A stretch of 64,000 nt of DNA, taken from positions 4,106,617-4,170,616 of the forward strand of contig NC_026744.1 of assembly GCF_000210295.1 (NCBI RefSeq), in the 5' to 3' direction. Positions within the stretch are counted from its first letter, which is position 1. Every line of letters begins with the position of its first letter. Shown here piece by piece: positions 55,678 to 64,000 of this stretch. Origin of the DNA: Trypanosoma brucei gambiense DAL972. Its lineage: Eukaryota; Euglenozoa; Kinetoplastea; Trypanosomatida; Trypanosomatidae. The translations under genes were made by a program, and so were the position numbers. Below the pieces are notes generated by a model that worked only from the letters and a program-made list of their open reading frames with translations, did not search any database and had not been told where the DNA came from.

Positions 55678-56793
55678 ATTAACCGGTATCACCGACGGCA
55701 GTAGTAATAATTACACAACACGATATATATATATATATATATGAAGTACAAAGGGTATCAAGAGAAGCACAGCAACAGCTACATGAAAGCGGACACACAC
55801 AGCATAACCACTTCACTCTCTTCGGTCAGCAAACCAACAAAAACCATAACATGGGTAAGTCTTGGATTAGAAACCGAATTAATCCGGATACGAAAAAAGG
55901 GGTCCAAAAAGATAGAAGAGTGTGGCGATGTAGAGAAAAAGACAAAGTGAGTTGTGTGACTCACATGACAATAGGGAAAGCGGAAAACAGATCCGTATCC
56001 CCTCACCCAACTAATACAGCAGCTTCCCACTACTCAAATTAATGAAGGCGCTGACGCAATAAGGATGTGGATCTGAATTATACCTCAGTGGGTGGATGCA
56101 GCAACAAGTTGCTATGATGTCATGGCAAGAAAGTGCCTAACTACGGGGAGGTACACAAACAAAGTAAACACGGCAGCGCACATGGAGGCATTCCAAACAG
56201 TAATCCAAAACACAACATATATAGATCTTGTGGGAGGGGAATGTGCTATATATATATATACGTAACCACTAATATCAAATCGAGAAGAATTAGGAAAGAG
56301 GGAAACGTGAGCAACAAATAAACCATCTGTCAGAAAACGTAACGCATCAGTGTACACAAACACACACAACTCTGGGGTAGTAATGTGCCACACTCCAGAA
56401 AACAAGAATCAAACTGAAGCATTTGATCATCAGTTTCACCGCACACGAAGGTAAGGGGATATATGAAACCAGATTCGCAGGGCTCCTCACAAGTACCACA
56501 CTTCATCGCGCTGCCCAATCAGACCACCAAACACCACGTGCGATGTGTGCAGACAAAAGGGAAGTTTGTGTTGGATGCAGGAAAAGGTATAGTGGCAAAG
56601 GGATTTAAAGGACAAAAAGAAGGGATAAAATAGAAAACACTATACAACACGTAATGCAACGTCTCAACCATAGGGATTAAACACCTAAAGGCTTACCCAC
56701 CCACAACCCCAACCGCAGAAAATCCAATAATAATGGTGAGGAGGAGGGAAACAGCCTCTCTAAACAGCGTACCATAGAGACATTTGCGAAAAG
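55678..56793. repeat. Segmental duplication, distal 3' block, copy 2
   Basis: 1116 bases matching 49120-50236, offset 6558. The left border falls at ATTAACCGGT in both copies and the right border at GCGAAAAG in both; the sequence outside differs completely. Confidence 0.93.
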
Positions 56794-57110
56794 TAAATAT
56801 TATTAAGCAAAAAAGCTAGACGAAAGTGCCCAAGCAAAAAAGCGTAAAAAGGGAGGCGAGGCAAGGAATCACAAAATACTAACTTAATTACTACAGACAG
56901 ATAAATGAGGGTAAAAAAAAAAAACAACTATTGCCGCTACTCAGTATTATAGTCAACAAAAGTTTTTTCGTTGTGCCTCTATAACGCGATAACTAATAAT
57001 TTAAAAAAACCATAAATTAATTCGTAGAGATTTCCTCAAACTCTTACATTGCGATAAAGAGATTGTCATTTTTTTTTACAGATATTTATCATTGACGTTA
57101 AAAAAGCTGT
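56794..57110. other. Copy-specific insert in transporter 3' flank, copy 2
   Basis: 317 bases, AT-rich, unrelated by eye to the 250 bases at 50237-50486. It occupies the equivalent position between the two repeated blocks. Confidence 0.8.
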
Positions 57111-57407
57111 AGATATGGCTATGCAGCGTCCGCGGGGGAGAACGGCATCCAACAAACCATATAATGCAGTTTTCTTACTTCATCCACTAATATTACCAAG
57201 TTGCATCATTGATTCATAGGCCTCCCATCATCAGTGGCATTATGTGAGACATGCATTTTCAACCCCATATCGCTGTCGCACATGCCTAATTTCACACAAG
57301 AAAGGGGATGAACGAGAAAAATAAAAGAAAACAAGAGGGAAAACAAAGAAGGAAAAGAAAAGAAAAGAGGGTATACTTCAAGTAGGTCACGGGTTCTGAC
57401 ACATCCG

Positions 57408-58796
57408 TTACTTCTTAACCTCGTCGTAAATGGTTAATGCCGTACCAAACACAACAGCGAACACGCCGACAATGAGCAACTGGTATGTGACAGCGTAGTT
57501 GAACCACCCAACCTCTTTCAGAGAGAAGTTCCCCGCATACATGTAATACAGTGCTGGTAGAATAAACGCAAGGAAGCCACCACAGAAACTTCCAAGAAAG
57601 TTGAAGACAACTTCAATACTGGGTAGCACAAGTCCCAGTACGAGAGCGAGGGTAGCCAAGACACCACTCACTACGAGGTTCTTCCAGCTGTCAACATCAG
57701 ACGTCTTCCCCCATCCCAATACATAATAAATCGCATCACGAGATGGCTGGATGCAAATAGCGAACCCCCCACAAATCTTGATAGCGATGCCAACATACCC
57801 GATGGCCATCATCACATCATCTTGTGGTTTGTACAATTTGAGTACGGAGCCTTCTAGATCATTCCCGAAATCAAGATAACCGAAGATACCAGACAAGAAA
57901 TACAGGAGACCAACCATCGACATCGCCACACTACTGTCGCGCGTCATTCGCCGTGGGGTGGGTCCCTTCATCTCTTCATACACCTCAAAACAATTCACCT
58001 GACATATGAAGGCAAATACAAACAGTGTGAAGCCATTCAGAATCCCCCACCCATCACCGACGAGTCGAATGTCCGATCCTATCCCGTCTTTCAAGCCATT
58101 CATCGCAGCGTGTACAATCATGCATATCACAAAGAAAACAATGAAGAAAACACCCACAGCAGAAGCATATCGAAGTGAGTTAATCTCCTTGGGAAGCGAG
58201 AGTGGTAACATGGCAACCAACCAAACTACACCAACAATAACGTTCTTTCCCATCGATGTCCTCAGAAATCCAGTTGTTGAAGGCTGATTCAAAAGTGGAG
58301 AGAGTAAGTCACCCACTGATATCACGTACCCAACGCAGGTTCCAAAGCAGAAAACAAACATCAAGAAAGCCGTAAAGTAGTCTGCGCCGCGGCCAAGCAA
58401 CCCACACGCCATCTCCTCATACGAACGGAATCCAGTTTTGTCCCTAGTGATCACGAGTATGCGGATAGAGTACACTGTGGTGAAGCAGATGTACACCAAC
58501 ATTAACGTGGCAATTATTATGCCAGAGTTGAGGAAACCAGAAGGCAGCATCACAATTCCAGCACCAAGGGTAGCACTCTCCAGGTTAAACACATTTGACG
58601 CCATTCCACCAGACGGAACAACTCCCTTGATGGGGTCAAATACCGTGTTCAGGCAGCCCCTGTGCTCCCCGTCAGCAGCTGCTGTAGATTTATCGCTGTC
58701 TGGAGGTAATTCCAACACATTACCCTGAGACAAGCTGGGTATTGAGGTTGGGTGTTCGTCCTCGTTTATTATTGGCTCTGTTGCCCTGGGTGACAT
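57408..58796 (-). CDS. Amino acid transporter, AAAP/AATP family, copy 2
   Basis: 462 residues, the same protein as copy 1 apart from V59, S62, N312 and G343. The first two changes are in the N-terminal cytosolic part just before the first membrane helix. S312N lies in a loop (YLDFGNDLEG), and V343G is inside a membrane helix (AIKICGGFAIC), so a small functional shift is possible. The 5' flank, including the splice acceptor at 58820-58821, is identical, so expression differences would have to come from the 3' flank, whose middle part is different. Five base changes are packed into ten bases around 57765-57774 and three within eleven bases near 58612-58622, suggesting conversion from another family member. 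Confidence 0.93.
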   Translation of the reverse strand: MSPRATEPIINEDEHPTSIPSLSQGNVLELPPDSDKSTAAADGEHRGCLNTVFDPIKGVVPSGGMASNVFNLESATLGAGIVMLPSGFLNSGIIIATLMLVYICFTTVYSIRILVITRDKTGFRSYEEMACGLLGRGADYFTAFLMFVFCFGTCVGYVISVGDLLSPLLNQPSTTGFLRTSMGKNVIVGVVWLVAMLPLSLPKEINSLRYASAVGVFFIVFFVICMIVHAAMNGLKDGIGSDIRLVGDGWGILNGFTLFVFAFICQVNCFEVYEEMKGPTPRRMTRDSSVAMSMVGLLYFLSGIFGYLDFGNDLEGSVLKLYKPQDDVMMAIGYVGIAIKICGGFAICIQPSRDAIYYVLGWGKTSDVDSWKNLVVSGVLATLALVLGLVLPSIEVVFNFLGSFCGGFLAFILPALYYMYAGNFSLKEVGWFNYAVTYQLLIVGVFAVVFGTALTIYDEVKK

Positions 58797-58819
58797 CTGC
58801 AGTTAACGTGAGTACTTAA

Positions 58820-58881
58820 CTTTACAATATGCGCAGTAAGTGAGGAAAAGTAAGAAAATAAGAAAAAAAAGAAAAGGAGTC
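58820..58881 (-). promoter_or_regulatory. Polypyrimidine tract and trans-splice acceptor of transporter copy 2
   Basis: Identical to the element at 52196-52257: pyrimidine tract, then AG at 58821-58820, about 23 bases before the ATG at 58796. Confidence 0.6.
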
Positions 58882-59039
58882 AAACGCCCTGGCGTAACAC
58901 AACAGTATATGACACAAACAATCAGGGAGACGTAACCACAACATAAACACACAACACACAGATGCGAAAATGAGAGTAAGGACATAGAACTCAAACAGGA
59001 GCATTATCCACGCATCTTCACGCAACGCTTCCCACAACC

Positions 59040-59252
59040 TCAGTTATTGTCATCAAGTATATCCTTCGCAAGCCGCCACCCCCACGGGTTCTCTGCACAC
59101 GGGTATGGTGGGGCGAGGAGGAGACCCTGCCGCTTCCGTTCCGCATCCTCCGCAACGTGACGAAGTGCCTGTTGTACCGCAGACACTCCCGTACCCCAAA
59201 ATAGCAGTGGTTTGTTAGGTACACTCCATGCTTGACCTAGAAGTTCCGGTTG
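59040..59252 (-). pseudogene. 3' fragment of the 754-codon gene, left by the duplication
   Basis: The last 213 bases of the coding sequence at 52416-54680, including the stop codon, are repeated here. Upstream the frame runs briefly into unrelated sequence; no ATG with a sensible start remains. The protein would be the final 70 residues only, so this is a truncated, non-functional copy. It now serves as the far 5' flank of transporter copy 2. Confidence 0.92.
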
Positions 59253-60085
59253 CAAATTGTAGATAAAGTTTTCGTGGGTAGGGTTGCGCTAACGACTGTT
59301 ATCCGTATGTTGTTTCAATGAGTATTGTTATCGCCTTGCAAATGTCCTTTTTCAAGATTTGGAGGAGAAGGAAGCTCTTCGCCTTTTTTCATCGAATCAT
59401 TCTTTATAACACGAACGTTACGTTGATCCATTGCGTTTCTGTTCTTTAAATGTTTGAAATCTGAAACTTTTGTCGCATATCAATTGGAACCTATTCTTCT
59501 CGTTTGTGTGTGTATTTATTAAATGTTGTCTCACTTACCTGCTTTTTCGCGTCGTGTTACCTTCCCCCACACTTTAATCACTTTTTCAAACAGCTGACTT
59601 TGATTGTTACACTTTTTCCGCAGCGTAACGCAAGGAAATGCGATAAATCTTTCCCATAACAAAATGTATTTGTTGCACAAAACGACATTTCAGTGAGATG
59701 CTACCCCGATCACATTTGTAATGCAGGTACATCGTGTTTTAGTTTCACTCGACCAGGGTTCCACTTGGCAATGGTCACCCGAAACCATTCTGTATATTAC
59801 ATAATCCGCACCGCATGAATACGAAGAGAGCATTTGTACGTGCCCAAGGGATGTTTAGTGATTTTACTATCCGTGAAAGGGGTAAAAAGGGATTGATTGA
59901 GTCCTCTTTGTTCCCTCCACCCCTTTCGGCAAATGTCATACTTTTCCTTTCCTTTGCTCCCCCCCCCCCAAGGCACACACGTGATTCGTTCAACACATTT
60001 ATTGGCTAATACACATGCACCGTGCGAGGATAGGCTTGCAGGTCTAGGGTGAAGAGCACACAAATACACCCAACCATCGGATCCT
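59253..60085 (-). other. Intergenic region, unique
   Basis: About 830 bases between the duplication border and the VASt gene stop. Pyrimidine-rich in plus orientation near 59360-59620. A C10 run is at about 59961-59970. No gene recognised. Confidence 0.45.
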
Positions 60086-61240
60086 TTACGAAGGGCTCAT
60101 AAATAACTTTACTACGATAAACATAATGATCAGTAACTGCATAAAAAAGAAGGACCAAAGTTTGTCAAGGCTGACCTCCAAAGCTACGATGCGATCACGC
60201 TGCTCCAACCATCGTTGTCGTAGTGACTGTATGTGTACATCCCGTGCTGCGTGGTGAAGTGCCTTATCCTGGGTTAACGACGGCCTTGCAGTTTTTGTAT
60301 CAGCAGACGAACCCATGTTGAGGGCGTCGGTCAAAGAACTGGGATGTGGAGCGCTGTTCATCGTTTGATCGTTCACTCGGGCTGACAATAACGAAGTCAT
60401 ACGCCCGATATTTTGGAGTCCGGCCAGGTGCCACAAAAGTGAAACTGCGACAACCAAAGCAAGAACAAGCAGCAGACCCTGGAAAAGTGTACTGCTTTGG
60501 CCCACTTCCTCACTAGCGGATGGTTCGCTGACAGAAGTTTCCTTTGCTGAGCAGGTACCCTCAGATACATCTGACGTCTGCACACATAGAACATCACCGG
60601 TCAGATCCTTCGAAATCATTTCCAGCATCTGCTGATATGCCCGCGTCATCTCCTTTATTGCCCGCGGATTAGCCATATATTGGATGGCAGCAAAGCCCAT
60701 ACTCATTTTCTTGCAACCACCGTACACGGCCAATGTGATATCTGCATCCTCAGAGGGTGCGGTAATTTCAAGAAGTGCCTCTGTCCGGAAGGTCGTTCCC
60801 ATTGGTACATTTGGTGTCTGAGAGGATACGTGATACACGAGTGTTATACCACCACTTGTTGATGACGTGTAGGCAAAACGGTGCGCCTGATTAAGGGTAG
60901 TGTCGACGGGCCCTCTGGGTAAGTCCACGGTGCATTGGAAAGTTAGCGTTCGAAACCCGCTGGCCATGTCCGGCGCGTACTCCCACTTACTCAGCTCCAA
61001 GTTCGTCTCTTTTCGACTCCCGTGGTAACGCTGCAAGAACTCAGCTTTGTCGGAGAAAATAGCATCCCACAACTTGGCTACTGTAACTCCCTTCATCAGT
61101 GCCGGTGGGATCATACACTTCTTTTCCTTTACCTTGTCGTGTGATGAAAACATGTTTCTCGATATGCCCATGGTGTACTGCTGCTTATCGAACAAAGCCT
61201 GGGCGCTTGCCCCAGAAGCATATCGAATCTCCCCAGACAT
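60086..61240 (-). CDS. VASt-domain membrane protein, probable sterol transfer protein
   Basis: 384 residues from ATG at 61240 (MSGEIRYA); the three-codon-longer frame starts with GTG. Residues about 43-208 fit the VASt domain, the StAR-like lipid-binding fold of yeast Lam and animal GRAMD1/Aster proteins that moves sterols at contact sites. Signs are VAKLWDAIFSD at the start, the strand-rich centre with FRTLTFQCTVDLP and HRFAYTSS, and the long final helix RAIKEMTRAYQQMLEMI. One transmembrane helix lies at about 254-274 (LFQGLLLVLALVVAVSLLWHL), and a second closes the protein at about 363-381 (FFFMQLLIIMFIVVKLF). No GRAM domain precedes the VASt domain, unlike the usual Lam/Aster layout. Trypanosomes make ergosterol-type sterols and take up cholesterol, so a sterol-moving role is reasonable. 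Confidence 0.8.
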   Translation of the reverse strand: MSGEIRYASGASAQALFDKQQYTMGISRNMFSSHDKVKEKKCMIPPALMKGVTVAKLWDAIFSDKAEFLQRYHGSRKETNLELSKWEYAPDMASGFRTLTFQCTVDLPRGPVDTTLNQAHRFAYTSSTSGGITLVYHVSSQTPNVPMGTTFRTEALLEITAPSEDADITLAVYGGCKKMSMGFAAIQYMANPRAIKEMTRAYQQMLEMISKDLTGDVLCVQTSDVSEGTCSAKETSVSEPSASEEVGQSSTLFQGLLLVLALVVAVSLLWHLAGLQNIGRMTSLLSARVNDQTMNSAPHPSSLTDALNMGSSADTKTARPSLTQDKALHHAARDVHIQSLRQRWLEQRDRIVALEVSLDKLWSFFFMQLLIIMFIVVKLFMSPS

Positions 61241-61747
61241 AGCAATCACACGCCTCCAATATATATGACTGTGCTGATATCAGGCCTACCGTGGTACGGA
61301 AAAGTACAACCGCAGAATATGGTGTACTTAAAACAAGTAACAATCGTTACTAAGAGGGAAAGGTTCTCCAAGATACGGGCTAGGATGTCAAACAAAAAAA
61401 ATCGTTCAACAGAGACGCACACCCAACGATATTAAAACCTACGGTTAAACACTAGAATTTTTTTTGAAAAAAAAAAACACCTTTCCAGTGAACAAATTAT
61501 AATGGTAGACGTTAAGCGAAAAAGTAGTGATACCACAAAAAACACCAACAACAGGCATTCGAAAAGGTAAGGAAGCATAAGCAAGGCAGCGAAGACGCTA
61601 CCGACAGGGCAACTATGTATTATAAAACGTTTAGGAGTGCAGCACACCTGCCACCTCGTGCGGTGGGAACCCTACCACTGTCAGCAAGAAGTGCTCCAAA
61701 AAAAAATCCTAAAGAACAAAAAGTACCAGAGAGGAGCCAGTGCGAGC
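61241..61747 (-). other. Intergenic region
   Basis: eL27 3' UTR and the VASt gene splice region; A runs at about 61461-61481. No gene. Confidence 0.45.
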
Positions 61748-62149
61748 TTAGAAGCGAAGGCGCTGGAAGAACCAACGATTGTTACCGGCGTTGTAGCGGG
61801 CCTGAAACAGACGTTTCACCAACTGCTTCGACTTCGCCTTCTTCGATGCGTCGGAAACATTGATGCGACCGCGCAGTTCACGCGAGAGGTCCATGTTGTA
61901 TCGGGTTGGTAGAAAGTGCTTGTGATTCACAACGCGGAGGAACACACCAACTTGCGAGCGACGTGTGATGGAGCGCTTGCTCATCCCGCGCACAACCTTT
62001 CTTGGGTATTTTTTAATTCCGGCGAGCAACGAATGACCGTACGGGCGCTCCTTGTTCCTCGTATCCGTGTTCTGCACGATCACAGCCTTCTTGCCGGCAT
62101 ACCGGCCCGAAGTCATGATCACAACCTTGCCGGGCTTCAGAAACTTCAT
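61748..62149 (-). CDS. RPL27: Large-subunit ribosomal protein eL27
   Basis: 133 residues from ATG at 62149. The opening MKFLKPGKVVIMTSGRYAGKK is the KOW-type start of eukaryotic eL27. GHSLLAGIKKYPRKV and FLRVVNHKHFLPTRYNMD follow as in the family, and the protein ends with RWFFQRLRF. The frame is open upstream, but that part is not conserved in the family and lies before a good splice acceptor at 62163-62164. It is a basic cytosolic 60S protein; length 133 agrees with other eukaryotes (135-136). Confidence 0.97.
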   Translation of the reverse strand: MKFLKPGKVVIMTSGRYAGKKAVIVQNTDTRNKERPYGHSLLAGIKKYPRKVVRGMSKRSITRRSQVGVFLRVVNHKHFLPTRYNMDLSRELRGRINVSDASKKAKSKQLVKRLFQARYNAGNNRWFFQRLRF

Positions 62150-62460
62150 CACTGCCAGCACACTAATCCAGTGGGAAATGACAAGAAATAAAAGGACAGC
62201 AGATGGGAGATAGCAAGGGTAATAAAGAGTGAGTATACAAACAGGTTTCAAAGGCATTGGAACGGTGCCGGTGGAAAGAACATTCGGGAAATTGATTGTA
62301 CAGCACTTTTCAGTGGTGGAGAACATTTGTGTGTGAAATGTAGAAAGGGTAGTGATGGAATTGAGGGTAAAGAACGGTAACATGAAGGGGCAACGGGGGT
62401 TCAGTCACCATGTGCCTCACTCTTCAACTTTGATGAGTTTTGTGCCCACTCCAGCCTCCA
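62150..62460 (-). other. Intergenic region
   Basis: Splice region of eL27 and 3' UTR of the right-edge gene. The tract TTTTATTTCTTGTCATTT in the sense direction lies just before AG at 62164-62163, about 13 bases upstream of the eL27 ATG. Confidence 0.5.
62163..62196 (-). promoter_or_regulatory. Candidate trans-splice acceptor of eL27
   Basis: Pyrimidine-rich tract followed by ATTAG in the sense direction (AG at 62164-62163). It places the mRNA start about 13 bases before the ATG at 62149 and excludes the upstream extension of the frame. Confidence 0.5.
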
Positions 62461-64000
62461 TTACCTGATTTTACGAAGGGACTGTTCCGGGGCGCTGACA
62501 AAGCCGTAGTGAGCAGCAAGTGCCACTTCGCGTTCACTCAACTTCTGCTTCCGATCTATTCTGCTTATATTTGCCTTCATCAACTCGCAAAGATCCTGCA
62601 CTGCCGCCTCCACAGCGGAATTCACCTTGCTGTCTCTACGACGCAGGAACCCCGTGATCTCTGCACCGAGTATTAGCTCATCCTGTACACTCAGGGAACC
62701 AAAGTTCTTCGTAGCGAAGCGAAGGATATCGATAGCGCGAACCGCATCGACGGAAGATATGTACAGGCCTGTAACCACAGCGTTGACCACTTGGCGGGGG
62801 TTATTTAGCAACTGTGCAAGATGTTTCGTATCCAAATTTTGTGATAAACGATAAAGCTCCCCCTGCGGGACAGCGGCGCCAAGCCGGTGTCCCACTGCCA
62901 TCTGACTGAAAAGAAATGTGTTAGGTTGTAATGTCCTCGACCGTGCAATATCCAGTAGCCGCGTCGTCACAAGCGCAGCGGCCATCACCTTATAAGTCCC
63001 CAGAGCATCCACGTACGCCGAATCGTCTACCTTCCCACACTCAGCACCATTCCGGCCACTACCACCACTATTTGTAGATAACTGTGGCCACGCGTCTAGT
63101 AGACGGATCCAGTAGGCTACCTCAGCTACATCGACAAAGAGACCCCGTGACGACGCTAGGAGACTTGACGCCTTGTTCAGCGTTTCACAGACAATCCGAT
63201 GGCAAAAACGGTGCTGATCAGTGCGACACAATGCAACGGAAAACTCACCCAAAAGAGCAGCAGACTGAATATCTGCAAGGTTATCAAGCCTTGACAAGGG
63301 TCCATGGAGGAGTGCAAAAAGTGTCTCGTTGGCAAATTGTCGCAAATCAGCAAGGCCGACGAAAGCGAACACGGCGTCGATGAACGGCAAGGTCGTCACC
63401 TCTTCATGGGTTAGGAAAGAGCCGACGTTCAGCGATGGGTGAAGTGGGGCCCGTACAAAGCGGCTGACACCTGCCCTTCCTAAATACCTCAAGAGCAAGC
63501 ACTTCTGCCGCGGCTGCAAAGAAACCGATCGGTGGGGTATGCTACTCACGGTGTCCGATAGAAAGGTAAGTGCCCGCAACTGATGTCGGGCGACAACTCC
63601 CAACACACGAAGCCGTTCAAATTCCGTGAGACACCGCTTCTGAACTATATTCACAACCGCGTAATAGTCCGACTTCGCCCGTATGCCAAGCTTCGACATG
63701 GACGTCAGATAACGGACCAAGTGCGATGTTGGAACCAAATGAAACCCATCTTGCTTGGCTTGTATCCGCTGCTGCAGTAAGGACAACGTAGGCCGCACCA
63801 CCGAAGGGTCATAAGGTTCATGACCTCTAGCTTCCGCATACACTACGCCGCACGCTTCATTAACAATTTGCATAGCATCCAACAGATTGTAAGAGTCAGC
63901 ATATCTCACGATAGCCCTGCACCACACCGCAAGGGAAAAGATGGTGGTATCGGCGCTGGTGTTGAAGTGGGGATCGACGTCACTTCGCAATCGGTGCGGC
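62461..64000 (-). CDS. Hypothetical helical protein, N terminus cut by the right edge
   Basis: The frame is open from the right edge to TAA at 62461 (512 codons). An apparent start at 63990 is a TTG and the frame continues past it, so the true start lies beyond the window. The visible protein is almost all helical, with repeated Leu/Ala/Arg-rich helices (for example LVRYLTSMSKLGIRA, DYYAVVNIVQKR, RLRVLGVVARHQLR, AIDILRFATKNFG). This resembles the helical-repeat RNA-binding proteins (PPR, RAP or OPR style) common in kinetoplastid mitochondria. That resemblance is by general character only; I see no diagnostic PPR motif or RAP domain. The C terminus is Lys/Arg-rich. Confidence 0.78.
   Translation of the reverse strand, partial: PHRLRSDVDPHFNTSADTTIFSLAVWCRAIVRYADSYNLLDAMQIVNEACGVVYAEARGHEPYDPSVVRPTLSLLQQRIQAKQDGFHLVPTSHLVRYLTSMSKLGIRAKSDYYAVVNIVQKRCLTEFERLRVLGVVARHQLRALTFLSDTVSSIPHRSVSLQPRQKCLLLRYLGRAGVSRFVRAPLHPSLNVGSFLTHEEVTTLPFIDAVFAFVGLADLRQFANETLFALLHGPLSRLDNLADIQSAALLGEFSVALCRTDQHRFCHRIVCETLNKASSLLASSRGLFVDVAEVAYWIRLLDAWPQLSTNSGGSGRNGAECGKVDDSAYVDALGTYKVMAAALVTTRLLDIARSRTLQPNTFLFSQMAVGHRLGAAVPQGELYRLSQNLDTKHLAQLLNNPRQVVNAVVTGLYISSVDAVRAIDILRFATKNFGSLSVQDELILGAEITGFLRRRDSKVNSAVEAAVQDLCELMKANISRIDRKQKLSEREVALAAHYGFVSAPEQSLRKIR

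Larger units (their letters stand above)
57111..59252. repeat. Segmental duplication, transporter block, copy 2
   Basis: 2142 bases matching 50487-52628, offset 6624. The match stops at TTCCGGTTG; the following bases are unique. Confidence 0.95.

Noticed and set aside
49120..56793. Retroposon (ingi/RIME) origin of the duplicated blocks
   Set aside because: No reverse transcriptase frame, no terminal poly(A) at the borders and no target-site duplication seen; it behaves as a plain segmental duplication.

Overview
The window is kinetoplastid nuclear DNA, almost certainly from the Trypanosoma brucei group. Every supported gene lies on the minus strand, with no introns and short spacers, as expected for one polycistronic unit processed by trans-splicing and polyadenylation. 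The best anchor is a 333-residue terminal uridylyltransferase whose D66, D68, D136, N147, S148, S188 and Y189 match T. brucei TUT4. It lies directly upstream (in transcription) of the mitochondrial Nudix factor MERS1. From memory these two are neighbours on T. brucei chromosome 11; I could not search to confirm this.

Layout by increasing coordinate (transcription runs right to left). 1-10.5 kb: a gene cut by the left edge, an NSUN3/4-like m5C RNA methyltransferase, MERS1, TUT4, an LRR-like/coiled-coil protein, a possible 65-residue membrane protein and a ubiquitin-like protein. 10.8-24.5 kb: splicing factor PRP6, a small single-pass membrane protein, a protein with weak Med14 resemblance, a 3.2 kb AT-rich stretch without a convincing gene, a protein with three cyclic-nucleotide-binding-like folds, and a basic coiled-coil protein. 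24.7-36 kb: a 1417-residue protein made of two AMP-deaminase-like domains that have both lost catalytic metal ligands, a two-pass membrane protein, a WDR89-like protein, a twin CX9C protein and an unrecognised protein. 37-49 kb: a coiled-coil C2HC zinc-finger protein, an NDUFB9-like complex I subunit, an Fe-superoxide dismutase with a long N-terminal extension, and a large Trm3/TARBP1-type tRNA ribose methyltransferase.

49-59.3 kb holds a segmental duplication. Two nearly identical amino acid transporter genes (4 residue differences in 462) sit in repeated blocks. The right block ends inside a neighbouring 754-codon gene, leaving a 70-codon truncated copy upstream of the second transporter. 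The transporter 3' flanks are mosaic: identical outer blocks surround an unrelated middle of 250 or 317 bases. 59.3-64 kb holds a VASt-domain membrane protein (probable sterol transfer), ribosomal protein eL27 and a gene cut by the right edge.

Many of the genes point to mitochondrial work: RNA processing (MERS1), respiratory chain (NDUFB9-like), a SOD-fold protein, a CX9C protein and several with presequence-like N termini. As is usual in trypanosomes, neighbours need not share a pathway. Reading frames were extended to the first in-frame ATG; where the longest frame began with GTG or TTG I moved the start to the ATG. All homology calls are from recognition of motifs, not from searches.
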